Shown: in pieces, positions 1 to 8,965 of the stretch | How positions within the stretch are numbered: position 1 is the stretch's first letter | Layout of the letters: each line of letters opens with the position of its first letter | Origin: an uncultured Oscillospiraceae bacterium | GTDB taxonomy: Bacteria; Bacillota; Clostridia; Oscillospirales; Ruminococcaceae | Direction of reading: 5' to 3' | DNA: 64,000 nucleotides | Assembly (NCBI GenBank): GCA_934481355.1 | Contig: CAKSPH010000004.1 | Location: forward strand, 1 to 64,000 | Made by a program: the position numbers and the translations under genes | Notes under the pieces: generated by a model | The model's database searches: none | Told to the model about the DNA's origin: nothing | Seen by the model: only the letters and a program-made list of their open reading frames with translations

Positions 1-37
1 CATTTTTATCACCCTTTTTTATTATACCATATTTACG

Positions 38-66
38 TAAAAAAGCCCAGCTTTCGCTGGACTTTT
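38..66. terminator. Bidirectional intrinsic terminator
   Basis: A stem of about 8 bp with one mismatch (AGCCCAGC/GCTGGACT, loop TTTC) has an A-run before it and a T-run after it. It can therefore stop transcription from either side. It probably serves a gene lying outside the window. Confidence 0.6.
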
Positions 67-78
67 TCGACAAGCTGC

Positions 79-106
79 GGGGACTGTAAAATACAGTCCC
101 CGTTTT
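79..106 (+). terminator. Hairpin with short T-run
   Basis: A perfect 10-bp stem (GGGGACTGTA/TACAGTCCCC) with a 3-nt loop is followed by GTTTTG. It is a weak terminator or a structural part of the adjacent repeat. Confidence 0.45.
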
Positions 107-113
107 GATATGT

Positions 114-170
114 GTCCCGCGAAGCGGGACACAATTAATTCCGAATTAAGAATTAAGAATTCCGAATTAT
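114..170. repeat. Hairpin plus GAATTCCGAATT-type repeat, half copy
   Basis: The perfect hairpin GTCCCGCGAAGCGGGAC is followed by a low-complexity block built from AATTCCGAATT and AATTAAGAATT words. The same hairpin-plus-block order recurs at 43356-43410, where the hairpin carries a compensatory C-G to T-A change. The block ends at the stop codon of the neighbouring esterase gene. Confidence 0.6.
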
Positions 171-1291
171 AAAAGTATCTCTTCCGGAACGATATCCGCC
201 ATTCTCTTATATCCTGCCTTGCTTGGATGAAGGTGGTCGCCGCTGTCGAACTCCGGGAGCATTCTTGTGGGACGCTCCGGGTCGGCTAACGCCCGATCGA
301 AATCTATACAGCCGTCGATGAGGTCGGTGGTGCGAATCCAGTCGTTGAATTTCGCCCTTACCTCCTCGCGGAAGGGCGCGTATGTCCTCCAGCCCTCGAT
401 GGGAAGCAGGGTGCCGACATACACCTTGTAGCCGAACTGCCGCGACTCGTCAATGTAATACTTCATCAGCCCGATCAGCTCTTCAACGGTGGGCATATCG
501 CTCATGGGACGGAACGGATTCACCTCGGTGCCCACCGGGTGGATTATGTCGTTTATCCCGTGCTGAATGATAACGGTATCCGCGCCATCCGTCGGGACCT
601 CGTGCTGGAAGCGCTTCTTGCCCTTAAGCCCGTAGGATTCATAGGTTATGCAGTTGTATTCCCGGAGCATTCTGGTGCCGCTCGCCGCACGGCGTATAAC
701 GGCGGTGTGGAGCTTCTCCTCGCAGTTGCAGCGGAGCGTCAGGTACTCCGGCCAGTCCTGCGCGGTGATGGAATCCCCGTAGCACACGATGGTGCGGTTG
801 TCCGCAGGGGTCAGCACGGAAATGTTGCTGAGGAAGTATATCACGCTGATGGAGCGTTCTATCTCCTTCGGGATAAGCTCGGTCTCGGTCATGTCGCCCA
901 TGGCGTAGTAGCCCTCCGTGAGCGGACCGCTGGTGAACACCGCCGAACGCAGCTGCGTGAAATCCTTGAACCAGAAGCTTACGGTGATAAGGCTCTGCGG
1001 CTCGATGTCGCACGGGAGTTCGTCGGAGACTGTATTCTTCCCCGCGCCGATGGTAACTTCCCGCCTGCCGCCGAACGTGACGGGATAGAACTTCCCGCCG
1101 ATGAGAACGGTCACGCGATTGAATGTGACTTTCTCGGTGCCGCAGAAATTGTCGAACGTCAGCCTGACCGCCTTTCCGCCGAACTGTGTGTATATCGGAT
1201 AGCGGAACGTAAGATCCTTGTTGTAGCTCTCGGGGCGGTTCTCGCTGATGGATATCGCGTTGCCCCATACGCTTGCCCAGTGGTCGTACAT
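167..1291 (-). CDS. SGNH/GDSL-family esterase-like protein
   Basis: 374 aa. The C-terminal half is an SGNH hydrolase domain. Block I is GDSIT (nucleophile Ser, about residue 173), block III is the HGIND segment with the catalytic-site Asn, and block V is the DSGDHLHP segment with the Asp/His pair near residue 355. The N-terminal ~150 residues look like a beta-rich accessory domain. No signal peptide is evident, so it is probably cytoplasmic. Families of this kind remove acetyl or other acyl groups from sugars; the substrate cannot be read from the sequence. It has its own promoter and an AGAGG ribosome binding site, and appears monocistronic. Confidence 0.75.
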   Translation of the reverse strand: MYDHWASVWGNAISISENRPESYNKDLTFRYPIYTQFGGKAVRLTFDNFCGTEKVTFNRVTVLIGGKFYPVTFGGRREVTIGAGKNTVSDELPCDIEPQSLITVSFWFKDFTQLRSAVFTSGPLTEGYYAMGDMTETELIPKEIERSISVIYFLSNISVLTPADNRTIVCYGDSITAQDWPEYLTLRCNCEEKLHTAVIRRAASGTRMLREYNCITYESYGLKGKKRFQHEVPTDGADTVIIQHGINDIIHPVGTEVNPFRPMSDMPTVEELIGLMKYYIDESRQFGYKVYVGTLLPIEGWRTYAPFREEVRAKFNDWIRTTDLIDGCIDFDRALADPERPTRMLPEFDSGDHLHPSKAGYKRMADIVPEEILL

Positions 1292-1334
1292 TTTTAGTTG
1301 CCTCTTTCTGTTAGTTTAATTAAGTCCGAATGAT

Positions 1335-1363
1335 ATTATATAACCAAAGCGAAAAAAAGTCAA
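1335..1363 (-). promoter_or_regulatory. Sigma-A promoter of the SGNH gene
   Basis: On the minus strand, TTGACT (1363-1358), a 17-bp spacer and TATAAT (1340-1335), about 45 bp upstream of the start codon. Confidence 0.75.
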
Positions 1364-1404
1364 TCGGCAGAATGTACAGTTTTTTTGAAGAACGACTTCA
1401 TACA

Positions 1405-1442
1405 ATTAAAAAGAGAAGACACCAACGCGGCGGTATCTTCTC
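1405..1442 (-). terminator. Intrinsic terminator after the isomerase gene
   Basis: The minus-strand RNA forms an 11-bp stem (GAGAAGAUACC with GGUGUCUUCUC, one G-U pair) followed by CTTTTTAA, just past the stop codon at 1450. Confidence 0.75.
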
Positions 1443-1449
1443 TATTTAT

Positions 1450-2244
1450 TCAGATAAGTCCGAGGGACAGCGCGGTTTCCGTCAGGTTATCCACGGATTC
1501 CCGCAGGCGGGTGAACTCGTCGTAATTCTGGCGGTAGAGCTCCACGATATAAGCGCCGTCGTAGCCAACGCCGCTCATCTCCCGCATGAGTCTGCGGAAA
1601 TCAAAGCTCCCCTGACCCACCGGCAGGCAGTCGCGGTCGGAATCAGCGTCGCTGATGTGCAGGTGCACGATACTTTCACCGAGGGAGCGCACATAGTCGA
1701 ATGCGTCCGCATGGCTCCGGCGGGACTGCTTTAAATCCAGCACGAACTTCGCGCAGTCCCCGAGCTCCCGCTTCATCCGCAAGAGGAAGTCAAGACTGCC
1801 GGACATACAGTAGCTCACGTTCTCCTGAGCCACGGTGACGCCGTATTCCCTGCCAGCCTCCGCAAGAAGCCGGAACTGCCGGAAATAATGCTCCTCCGGG
1901 CATTTGCTGCTGAGTATCGCCCCGTGGAGCACGAAAATTTTCGCGCCAAGGCGGTTCATGGTCCCGAAGAATTCCCGGTAGAGCTCCATCATTTCCTCTA
2001 TCCTGCGGTCGTAGGTGGAGAACAGGAACACCGACTCCATAGGCGAGGAAAACGGGTGGAAGCTGGTTATATTCATTCCGTTCCCGTCACGGATATCCAG
2101 TATCTGCGAAGTCACGGGCTCCCTTGCTTCTCCGGTGCTGTTGGCGAATACCTCGGCGTTCTTTACGCCCAGAGCCGCGAGCTCGGCGAATGCGTCCTCC
2201 GCATGAAGCGGATACAGTGAAGCGGTGGAAACTCCTATTTTCAT
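1450..2244 (-). CDS. Sugar phosphate isomerase/epimerase-like TIM barrel
   Basis: 264 aa from the start MKIGVSTASLY. This start is chosen because a perfect AGGAGGT lies 8 nt upstream and the upstream in-frame extension is unlike the family. The protein has the features of the xylose isomerase-like/AP endonuclease 2 TIM-barrel superfamily: an early GVSTAS strand, VLHGA, QENVSY with a probable metal-ligand Glu, VLDLKQS and HLHISDADSD. Relatives isomerise or epimerise sugars and sugar acids using a divalent metal. The substrate is unknown. It has its own promoter and terminator, and tandem repeats overlap the likely transcription start. Confidence 0.75.
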   Translation of the reverse strand: MKIGVSTASLYPLHAEDAFAELAALGVKNAEVFANSTGEAREPVTSQILDIRDGNGMNITSFHPFSSPMESVFLFSTYDRRIEEMMELYREFFGTMNRLGAKIFVLHGAILSSKCPEEHYFRQFRLLAEAGREYGVTVAQENVSYCMSGSLDFLLRMKRELGDCAKFVLDLKQSRRSHADAFDYVRSLGESIVHLHISDADSDRDCLPVGQGSFDFRRLMREMSGVGYDGAYIVELYRQNYDEFTRLRESVDNLTETALSLGLI

Positions 2245-2257
2245 TTCACGGCACCTC

Positions 2258-2289
2258 CTGACAGTAGCAGTAAACTGACAGTAACAGTA
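2258..2289. repeat. Two 15-bp direct repeats at the transcription start
   Basis: On the plus strand CTGACAGTAGCAGTA (2258-2272) and CTGACAGTAACAGTA (2275-2289) differ at one base and have a 17-bp period. They sit between the -10 box and the ribosome binding site of the isomerase gene, where an operator would lie. Confidence 0.5.
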
Positions 2290-2314
2290 TAACACGAACT
2301 GCGGAATTATTCAA
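2286..2314 (-). promoter_or_regulatory. Sigma-A promoter of the isomerase gene
   Basis: Minus strand TTGAAT (2314-2309), 17-bp spacer, TATACT (2291-2286). It lies just outside the 3' end of topB. Confidence 0.7.
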
Positions 2315-2317
2315 GCC

Positions 2318-4396
2318 TTATTTGTCGAGCTCCACGCGCACCCTGCCGTCGGCAAGCACAAGCTTTCCCGAGCATGGATTGCCCTGCCTGTCCTGAAAGC
2401 CCTTGAGCGTGATGGAGCTTCCCTTTTCAAGAATGCGCTTCGCCTGGGTCTCGCTGACCTCCTTGCCCCATATCTCCCGCATGAAGAAGAATCCGCAGGA
2501 GCCGCGGCTGTCCTCGCAGGAATAGGACTTCGGGAACGCGTAGACGTTCTTTCCGCACTTGGGGCACTTCCCTATCACCGGAAGCCGCGAGAATCTGAAC
2601 GGATTGCTGTCCCGGCTGACCTCCCCGGCGTTGTCCCGGATAAGCTGCTTCGTGAACTCGGTCATGTCCGCAAGGAATTTCTGGTCGTCCGCTTCGCCCC
2701 GGGCTATCTTCTGGAGGGTGCTCTCCCACTCGGCGGTCATCGCCGGGGATTTCACCTTTTCCGGCACGATGTCGATAACGCGTATACCCTTGTCGGTGGG
2801 AATGAGCTGCTTGCCCTTGCGCTCGACGTATTCCCGCTTTACCAGGGTCTCGATTATCGCCGCCCGGGTCGCCGGAGTGCCCAGTCCCTTTTTCTCCACG
2901 TCGTCATCGTCGTAGCTGTCGCTGCCCGCGTGCTCCATGGCGGAAAGCAGCATATCCTCCGTGTAGCGCTTGGGCGGAGTGGTCTTGTGCTCCGCCTGCT
3001 TCACGGCTTTCACCGCGACCTCGCTTCCCTCGGAAAGCGGCGGCAGAACTCCTGATGGCTCGTCTGCGGATTCCTCGTCCGGCTCCTGGGATATCCCCTT
3101 TATCCCCGCCTTTATGGAGCTTTCAAGCTGTTTCCAGCCGCCCTGCACCACCGTCTTTCCCCGGGCTGTGAAGTCCCTGCCGCCGCATTCCAGCACGGCT
3201 GTGACGGTGTTGTAGGTGTGCACCGGGGAAACCGCCAGCAGAAGCCGCGCCGCAACCAGCGTCAGCACATTCCAGCACTCCTCGGAAAGCCGGCTGAAAT
3301 CGAACCGGGATATCTCCTTTGTGGGCAGCAGGGCGTGATGGTCGCTCACCTTGTCGTTATTTATCAGCCGCTTCACGTCCGGGACGCAGCCCTGCGCCTC
3401 GTAATCCGCGCCGAATCTGAACGCTTTCGCAGTGCGCTCTACCATATCAAGCGCGGTCTGCTCCATGTCGTCCGTGAGGTAGCAGCTGTCCGTTCTGGGG
3501 TAAGTCATCAGCTTGCTTTCGTAGAGCTTCTGGGCGCAGTCGAGGGTCTGCTGCGCCGTGTAGCCGAACAGCTTGTTCGCGTCCCGCTGGAGCGAGGTCA
3601 GGTCGTACAGCTTCGGGGGATTCGCGTTCTTCTGCTCCTTTACCACGGACTTCACCACGGCGGTCTTTCCGCAGGCGGAAGCCGCCTTTTCCGCCTCCAG
3701 CGGCTCTATCTTGTCGCTCTCCGCCCTGAATTTGCCGCAGTTCAGCTCCAGCGTGAAATATCTCGCCGCCGCGAACTGCTGTATCTTCTTCTCGCGCTCC
3801 ACCAGCATTGCGAGGGTCGGGGTCTGCACTCTGCCCACGGAAAGCAGGCTGCGATACTTCACAGTGAAAAGCTGAGTTGCGTTCATGCCGACTATCCAGT
3901 CCGCCTTGTTGCGGGCAAGACCGCTGCGGTACAGCGCGTCATAGTCGCTGCCCGGGCGTAGGTTACTGAACCCGTCCCGGATGGCTTCGTCCGTCATGGA
4001 GCTTATCCACAGCCGCCTGAACGGCTTTGTGCATCCCGCCTGATTATAGACGTACCGGAACACGCATTCTCCCTCGCGCCCCGCGTCGGTGGCGCAGATG
4101 AGCTCGTCAACGTCCGGGCGCTCCATGAGCTGTCTGAGCTTCTCGAACTGCGGCGCGGTGCTCTCCAGCACAGTCCAGCGGAATTCCTGCGGGATTATGG
4201 GCAGGTTTGAAAGCTTCCAGGGCTTGCCGTATTTCTTGTCGTATTCCTCCGGGGAGGAAAGCGCCACAAGGTGCCCGAAGCACCAGCTCACTATGTAGCC
4301 GTTTCCCTCGGTGAAGCCGTCGCCCCGGCGGGTGGCGCCGATTATTCTGGCGATGGAGTTTCCGACTGAGGGCTTTTCTGCGATAACAAGTTTCAT
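2318..4396 (-). CDS. topB: DNA topoisomerase III (type IA)
   Basis: 692 aa from the start MKLVIAEKPSVG. An AAAGGA box lies upstream, and the longer in-frame form adds 32 unrelated residues. A TOPRIM domain contains EKPSVGNSIA and ATDAGREGE (about 102-109). The active-site Tyr is Y299 in MTYPRTDS, and SVGRVQTPTL (186-195) is the conserved type IA segment. The C-terminus (about 620-692) carries a CxxC...C...C zinc-ribbon-like module and a basic tail. The enzyme passes single strands to relax and decatenate DNA. Its length is normal for TopB. It is transcribed divergently from the malQ unit. Confidence 0.95.
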   Translation of the reverse strand: MKLVIAEKPSVGNSIARIIGATRRGDGFTEGNGYIVSWCFGHLVALSSPEEYDKKYGKPWKLSNLPIIPQEFRWTVLESTAPQFEKLRQLMERPDVDELICATDAGREGECVFRYVYNQAGCTKPFRRLWISSMTDEAIRDGFSNLRPGSDYDALYRSGLARNKADWIVGMNATQLFTVKYRSLLSVGRVQTPTLAMLVEREKKIQQFAAARYFTLELNCGKFRAESDKIEPLEAEKAASACGKTAVVKSVVKEQKNANPPKLYDLTSLQRDANKLFGYTAQQTLDCAQKLYESKLMTYPRTDSCYLTDDMEQTALDMVERTAKAFRFGADYEAQGCVPDVKRLINNDKVSDHHALLPTKEISRFDFSRLSEECWNVLTLVAARLLLAVSPVHTYNTVTAVLECGGRDFTARGKTVVQGGWKQLESSIKAGIKGISQEPDEESADEPSGVLPPLSEGSEVAVKAVKQAEHKTTPPKRYTEDMLLSAMEHAGSDSYDDDDVEKKGLGTPATRAAIIETLVKREYVERKGKQLIPTDKGIRVIDIVPEKVKSPAMTAEWESTLQKIARGEADDQKFLADMTEFTKQLIRDNAGEVSRDSNPFRFSRLPVIGKCPKCGKNVYAFPKSYSCEDSRGSCGFFFMREIWGKEVSETQAKRILEKGSSITLKGFQDRQGNPCSGKLVLADGRVRVELDK

Positions 4397-4419
4397 AATG
4401 GTTCCTTTCGCACCCAGTC

Positions 4420-4449
4420 TTGACAAACCGGGTATATTAGTGTTAAAAT
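4420..4449 (+). promoter_or_regulatory. Probable promoter of the malQ unit
   Basis: TTGACA (4420-4425), an 18-bp spacer and TAAAAT (4444-4449), in the divergent gap between topB and the 43-codon ORF. Confidence 0.55.
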
Positions 4450-4521
4450 AACTGTATATTAGATAAGGGGCGGAGCTCACTCGTATGAGCACGGCTTTGT
4501 CCCTGTTCCGGAGGTATCACA

Positions 4522-4653
4522 ATGGCGAAAAAAGACGACAAGAACAAGAATTCCAAGGCAAAGCTGCAAAGGCAGATAATTATAAACTGGGTGATTTGCG
4601 GGGCTTCGCTTCTTGCGATAATACTGCTCCGGCTCTACGCGCAGAATCACTGA
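4522..4653 (+). CDS. 43-aa membrane peptide upstream of malQ
   Basis: ATG at 4522 with GGAGGT 7 nt upstream encodes 43 residues. The first ~18 are Lys/Asp/Asn/Gln-rich (MAKKDDKNKN). They are followed by one hydrophobic helix (about residues 19-36, IIINWVICGASLLAIILL) and a short tail ending in NH. The layout predicts an N-in single-pass membrane peptide. The gene ends 24 nt before malQ and so is probably co-transcribed with it. The family is not recognised. The strong ribosome binding site and the sensible topology argue that it is real. Confidence 0.65.
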   Translation: MAKKDDKNKNSKAKLQRQIIINWVICGASLLAIILLRLYAQNH

Positions 4654-4677
4654 CAGAGATAAAGAACAGGAGAAAAG

Positions 4678-6150
4678 ATGAAAAGAAGCTGTGGAATACT
4701 GATGCACATTTCCAGCCTGCCCTCCCCCTATGGGATAGGAACTTTCGGCAAGGAAGCCGAAAGGTTCGCAGACTGGCTGAAAAGCGCCGGGCAGAAGTAC
4801 TGGCAGGTGCTACCGATAGGCCCTACCGGCTATGCGGATTCTCCGTATCAGCCGTTTTCCTCGTTCGCGGGGAATCCCCTGCTGATAGACCTCGACGACC
4901 TCGTTGAAAGCGGCTGGCTCGCAAAGAGCTCCGTTGACGACGCGGACTACGGCGCCGACCCCACCTTTGTTGACTTTGACAAGGTGAGCAGGAGCAAGAT
5001 GGCGCTCCTGCGGGAGGCATTCGCGGGATTCACGGACGACGTGGGCTACACCTCGTTCGTCATCGACGAGCAGGACTGGCTGGAGGACTACGCGCTGTTC
5101 ACCGCGCTGAAATCCAAATTCGGCGGCAAGCCCTACACCCAGTGGGACGAGGACATAAAAATGCGGAAGCCGGACGCGCTCAGGCACTGGCGGGAGGAAT
5201 TAGCCGAAGAAATAAAGTTCGTGAAATTCGTGCAGTATATATTCTGGCGGCAGTGGGACAGATTCCACCGCTACTGCAACAAGAACGGCATACAGCTCAT
5301 CGGGGATATCCCGATCTATGTTTCGCCGGACTGCGCGGACGTGTGGGCTCAGCCGGAGCTTTTCGAGCTAAACGAGAAGCACGAGCCGAAGCGCGTCGCC
5401 GGAGTACCTCCGGATTACTTCTCGAAAACCGGACAGCTCTGGGGGAATCCGCTCTACAACTGGCAGGAGATGCACAAGACCGGCTACAAGTGGTGGCTCC
5501 AGCGTATAGGAAAAGCTCAGGAGAGCTTTGATATGCTCCGTATCGACCATTTCCGGGCGTTCGACACATACTACGCGATTCCCGCCGGGGAGCTCACCGC
5601 AGAGCGCGGCGTCTGGGAGAAAGGCCCCGGCATGGAGCTTTTCAACGCCGTGAAGAACGACCTCGGAAATGTGAACATCATCGCCGAGGATCTCGGCGAC
5701 ATATTCGACAGCGTAAAGGAGCTGCTGCGGGACACGGGCTTCCCGGGAATGCGCGTGCTCCAGTTCGGCTTCAACGCGGAGCACACCGACAACGACCACC
5801 TGCCGCACAACTACCCCGGGAACTGCTGCGCCTACACCGGCACTCACGACAACTCCACGATAATGGAGTGGCTGCGGGAAGCCGACCCCCGTGCAAGGGC
5901 GATGGCAAAGAGCTACGTTGACCAGCGACTGTTTGAACGCTTCAATATGGCGTGCGTGCGGACGGTCTACGCAAGCCCTGCCGCCCTCGCGATAATTCCC
6001 ATGCAGGATATCCTCGGTCTGGGAAAAGAGGCGCGGATGAACGTTCCCTCCACGGTGGGCGGAAACTGGAAGTGGCGTATGCTGCCGGGAAAGCTCAGCG
6101 CCGCAAAGGCGGAGAAGCTGCGCGCCCTCGCCGAGACCTATTTCAGATGA
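4678..6150 (+). CDS. malQ: 4-alpha-glucanotransferase (amylomaltase, GH77)
   Basis: 490 aa, normal for the family. It transfers alpha-1,4-glucan segments between maltodextrins in the cytoplasm. The GH77 catalytic triad is visible: D290 in MLRIDHFRAFD (nucleophile), E337 in IIAEDLG (acid/base) and D391 in TGTHDN (stabiliser). The N-terminal family signature SSLPSPYGIG and the DSPYQPFSSFAGNP loop are intact. A ribosome binding site (AGGAGA) lies just before the ATG. It is followed after 15 nt by a GNAT gene, and both end at a shared terminator. Confidence 0.95.
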   Translation: MKRSCGILMHISSLPSPYGIGTFGKEAERFADWLKSAGQKYWQVLPIGPTGYADSPYQPFSSFAGNPLLIDLDDLVESGWLAKSSVDDADYGADPTFVDFDKVSRSKMALLREAFAGFTDDVGYTSFVIDEQDWLEDYALFTALKSKFGGKPYTQWDEDIKMRKPDALRHWREELAEEIKFVKFVQYIFWRQWDRFHRYCNKNGIQLIGDIPIYVSPDCADVWAQPELFELNEKHEPKRVAGVPPDYFSKTGQLWGNPLYNWQEMHKTGYKWWLQRIGKAQESFDMLRIDHFRAFDTYYAIPAGELTAERGVWEKGPGMELFNAVKNDLGNVNIIAEDLGDIFDSVKELLRDTGFPGMRVLQFGFNAEHTDNDHLPHNYPGNCCAYTGTHDNSTIMEWLREADPRARAMAKSYVDQRLFERFNMACVRTVYASPAALAIIPMQDILGLGKEARMNVPSTVGGNWKWRMLPGKLSAAKAEKLRALAETYFR

Positions 6151-6165
6151 CCGAAAGGAGCAGAT

Positions 6166-6687
6166 ATGACTCTCACAACACCCCGGCTCACGCTGGAGCC
6201 CCTAGGAACAAGGCACCTTGACTCCACGCACGAATACGCCTCCGACCCGGAGCTTACGCGGCTGATGGTGTTCCTGCCGGTAAAGGATATCGCCGAAACT
6301 GAGCGCTACCTCAGGAAATGCGAAGCCGAAGCCGCAAAGGAACGCCCGGGATTCTACGAAATGGCGGTAATGCTGGACGGGCGGCACATAGGTTCCGTCA
6401 GCGCCTACCTTGAAGAGAACGGCTCTGCATGGGAGCTGGGCTGGATAATGGCGCGCGGCACCCACGGCCGCGGCTACGCGGCTGAAGCCGCAAAGGCGCT
6501 CATGGAATACTGTCGGGAGACCTCCGGGATACGGCGGTTCATCGCCCACTGCGACAGCGAAAACGCGGCTTCACAGCGGGTAATGGAGAAGCTTGGATTC
6601 CGCTTCGCGGAGGAATCCTCCGGAAGAAAGAACCGCGGCTCGGACGAGATCCGCCGGGAGAAATTGTTCGTGCTGGAAATGCCGTAA
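6166..6687 (+). CDS. GNAT N-acetyltransferase (RimJ/RimL-like)
   Basis: 173 aa with the GNAT fold: TPRLTLEPL at the N-terminus, the acetyl-CoA-binding segment ARGTHGRGYAAEAAKAL (about 101-117) containing the Q/RxxGxG/A-type loop, and the C-terminal CDSENAASQRVMEKLGF stretch typical of the RimJ/RimL ribosomal-protein acetyltransferase branch. The acceptor is unknown. AAAGGAG precedes the ATG, and the gene is co-transcribed with malQ. Confidence 0.85.
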   Translation: MTLTTPRLTLEPLGTRHLDSTHEYASDPELTRLMVFLPVKDIAETERYLRKCEAEAAKERPGFYEMAVMLDGRHIGSVSAYLEENGSAWELGWIMARGTHGRGYAAEAAKALMEYCRETSGIRRFIAHCDSENAASQRVMEKLGFRFAEESSGRKNRGSDEIRREKLFVLEMP

Positions 6688-6700
6688 ATCAATATCATAG

Positions 6701-6727
6701 GGGAGGGGTTGCGCCCTCCCTGTTTTT
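6701..6727 (+). terminator. Intrinsic terminator of the malQ unit
   Basis: GGGAGGG, a 6-nt loop, CCCTCCC, then TGTTTTTT. It abuts the convergent stop codon of rnr. The GGGGAGGGG...CCCTCCC core is shared with 28180-28205. Confidence 0.85.
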
Positions 6728-8844
6728 TATTTTACGAATTCAAAGTCGATAAAGCCGCCGTTTACGTTGACGTTAACGCACTTCACACGAACCTTGTCGC
6801 CCACTGTGAATATGCTTCCGTCAGCAGCGCCCGTCAGGATAACCCCGTGCTGTACCTCGTATTCGCCCATGGGGAGCGCGGTAACGGACACCATGCCCTC
6901 TATCGTGTTGGGCAGGACAACGTAAACTCCGCCTGCGCTGACTCCGGATATCATGCCGTCAAATTCCTCGCCGATATGCTCCTTCATGTACTCGGCCATG
7001 TAGAAATTCTCGCACTCGCGCTCACAGCGGACGGCGGAAAGCTCCGTGTTGCTTGCCTGGAGCGCCGCAGAAGCCGCGAATGCCGCGTACTTCCGGCAGA
7101 GCTTCTCATGATCGAGGGCGTACACATAATCCGTCAGGATACGGTGAATGGACAGGTCTGCGTAGCGGCGTATCGGCGAGGTGAAATGCGCGTACTCCGG
7201 CATGACCAGACCGTAATGTCCAAGGGGCTCCTCGCTGTAACGCGCCTTCATCATGGTGCGCAGAACAATGCGGTTTATGACCATTGCGCGGTCGCTGTCG
7301 CGGTTCTCACGGAGTATCCTTGCAAGGTCGCCGGCGGAGGCATTCGCGCCTATTCCCTCCGGATTTATGCCAAGCGCAGTCAGCGTTTCGTTTAGCTGGT
7401 CGAGCTTCTCAGTGGTGGGAGCCTCGTGGACTCTGTACACGAACGGAATCTTCTCCTTCATCGCAAGAGCCGCCGCGGAGTTGTTCGCCATCAGCATGAA
7501 CTCCTCGATTATGCCCTCCGCAATGCCTGTATTTCTCGGCTTGACATCAATGCACACGCCATTTTCATCGGTGATTATCCTGGATTCCTGCGTGTCTATC
7601 TCGGGAGCGCCGCGCTCAATACGGTTCTTTTCCAGGATATCCGCAAGCTCTTTCATTATGGGAATGCGGTCGAGCACCCGCGCGTATTTCGCCTTTATCT
7701 CCTCGTCGGCGGTGCCGTCGATTATCCTGTTCACCTCGGAGTACACCCCCTTTACGCGGCTCCTGATGACGGATTTCTCAAAGCGGTAGGAAAGCAGCTT
7801 TCCTTCAAAGCTGACGTCCATAAGGCAGGAGAATGCCAGCCTGTCCACCTGCGGATTCAGCGAACATATCCCGTTGGAAAGCTCCCGGGGGAGCATGGGA
7901 ACCACCTGATCCGCGTAGTATATCGAAGTTCCGCGGTAGAAAGCCTCCTTGTCCAGCTCGCTGCCCTTCGCGACGTAGTGGGAAACATCCGCAATGTGAA
8001 CTCCCAGCTTGTAGCAGCGGTCGGTCCTGGCTATGCTCACGGCGTCGTCGATGTCCTTGGTGTCCGCGCCGTCTATCGTGAAGATAGGCTCCCCGCGCAG
8101 GTCGAGCCTGCGGAGTATCTCGTCCCCGTCCGGCTCGTCCATATCAAGCCTGGAAGCCTCCAGCAGCACCTCCGGCGGGAACTCCGTGTGGAGCCCGTTT
8201 GAAAGCATATACGCCTGCGCCCCGGATCTCGCGCAGTCGCTGGAGCCCAGCACGTCTATAATATTCACGGTGTGGTCCATGTGGCGCTCGCCGCGCTTCT
8301 TTATGGAGAACACCACCTTGTCGCCGACGTGCATCGCCGCCGGCTTTGATACCTTCGCGATGACCAGCGGGTCGCTGCAAAGCTTGTCCGGAAGCACCAT
8401 CAGCTTGTTGCCGACAGCGGTGATAACTCCGGAAAGCAGGCGGTCGTTCTCCTCGATCACCGCCATGACCACCGCTTCTGCGGAGAAGCGCTCGTCTGCG
8501 TCAGCAGTCTTTCGGGCAAGCACGATATCTCCGGGAATAGCGCCCATCAGGTCGCGGCCGCGCACGAAATACTCGGCAGGCTCTTCGCCGAGGGACGTCA
8601 CGAAGCCGGATTTCTGCGATACCCGGCTGACCTCAGCCTTGAAGTAGTTTTCCGGGTGCTTTATCCAGCAGCTTCCCTTTTTGTAGGCGATGTCGTTGTG
8701 CTGCTTCATCTCGTCGAGGGTGTTTTCCAGCTTCTTCATGCCTTTTTTGTTTACGCCGAGCCAATCCGCGAGCTGCTTGACGGACATTCCCCTTTCGCCA
8801 GCCTTATATAAAGCCATCAGAATGGATATTTTCAGCTTGTTCAT
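6727..8844 (-). CDS. rnr: Ribonuclease R
   Basis: 705 aa. The order is an N-terminal winged-helix (residues 1-65), cold-shock/OB segments (about 70-200), the RNB catalytic domain with DGADTKDIDDAVS (258-270; the Asp cluster binds Mg2+) and SPIRRYADLSIHR, then an S1 RNA-binding domain (about 625-700). This 3'-5' exoribonuclease degrades structured RNA. SecG lies directly upstream, the common secG-rnr pairing of Firmicutes, but smpB does not follow. A terminator separates the two genes, so rnr depends partly on read-through or on an unseen promoter. Confidence 0.95.
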   Translation of the reverse strand: MNKLKISILMALYKAGERGMSVKQLADWLGVNKKGMKKLENTLDEMKQHNDIAYKKGSCWIKHPENYFKAEVSRVSQKSGFVTSLGEEPAEYFVRGRDLMGAIPGDIVLARKTADADERFSAEAVVMAVIEENDRLLSGVITAVGNKLMVLPDKLCSDPLVIAKVSKPAAMHVGDKVVFSIKKRGERHMDHTVNIIDVLGSSDCARSGAQAYMLSNGLHTEFPPEVLLEASRLDMDEPDGDEILRRLDLRGEPIFTIDGADTKDIDDAVSIARTDRCYKLGVHIADVSHYVAKGSELDKEAFYRGTSIYYADQVVPMLPRELSNGICSLNPQVDRLAFSCLMDVSFEGKLLSYRFEKSVIRSRVKGVYSEVNRIIDGTADEEIKAKYARVLDRIPIMKELADILEKNRIERGAPEIDTQESRIITDENGVCIDVKPRNTGIAEGIIEEFMLMANNSAAALAMKEKIPFVYRVHEAPTTEKLDQLNETLTALGINPEGIGANASAGDLARILRENRDSDRAMVINRIVLRTMMKARYSEEPLGHYGLVMPEYAHFTSPIRRYADLSIHRILTDYVYALDHEKLCRKYAAFAASAALQASNTELSAVRCERECENFYMAEYMKEHIGEEFDGMISGVSAGGVYVVLPNTIEGMVSVTALPMGEYEVQHGVILTGAADGSIFTVGDKVRVKCVNVNVNGGFIDFEFVK

Positions 8845-8930
8845 ATAATTCCTTTCTCCGGGTGTACCGGGAACTGCGTTTATCCAGCGCGTCCCCGGAT
8901 AGTATTTACACGTTATTTATCTTCTATTAA

Positions 8931-8965
8931 CAAAAAAGGACAGGCGGTGAACCTGTCCTTGCTTT
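8931..8965 (-). terminator. Terminator between secG and rnr
   Basis: Minus-strand stem AAGGACAGG/CCTGTCCTT with a 7-nt loop is followed by a T-run (complement of 8937-8932). Confidence 0.85.
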
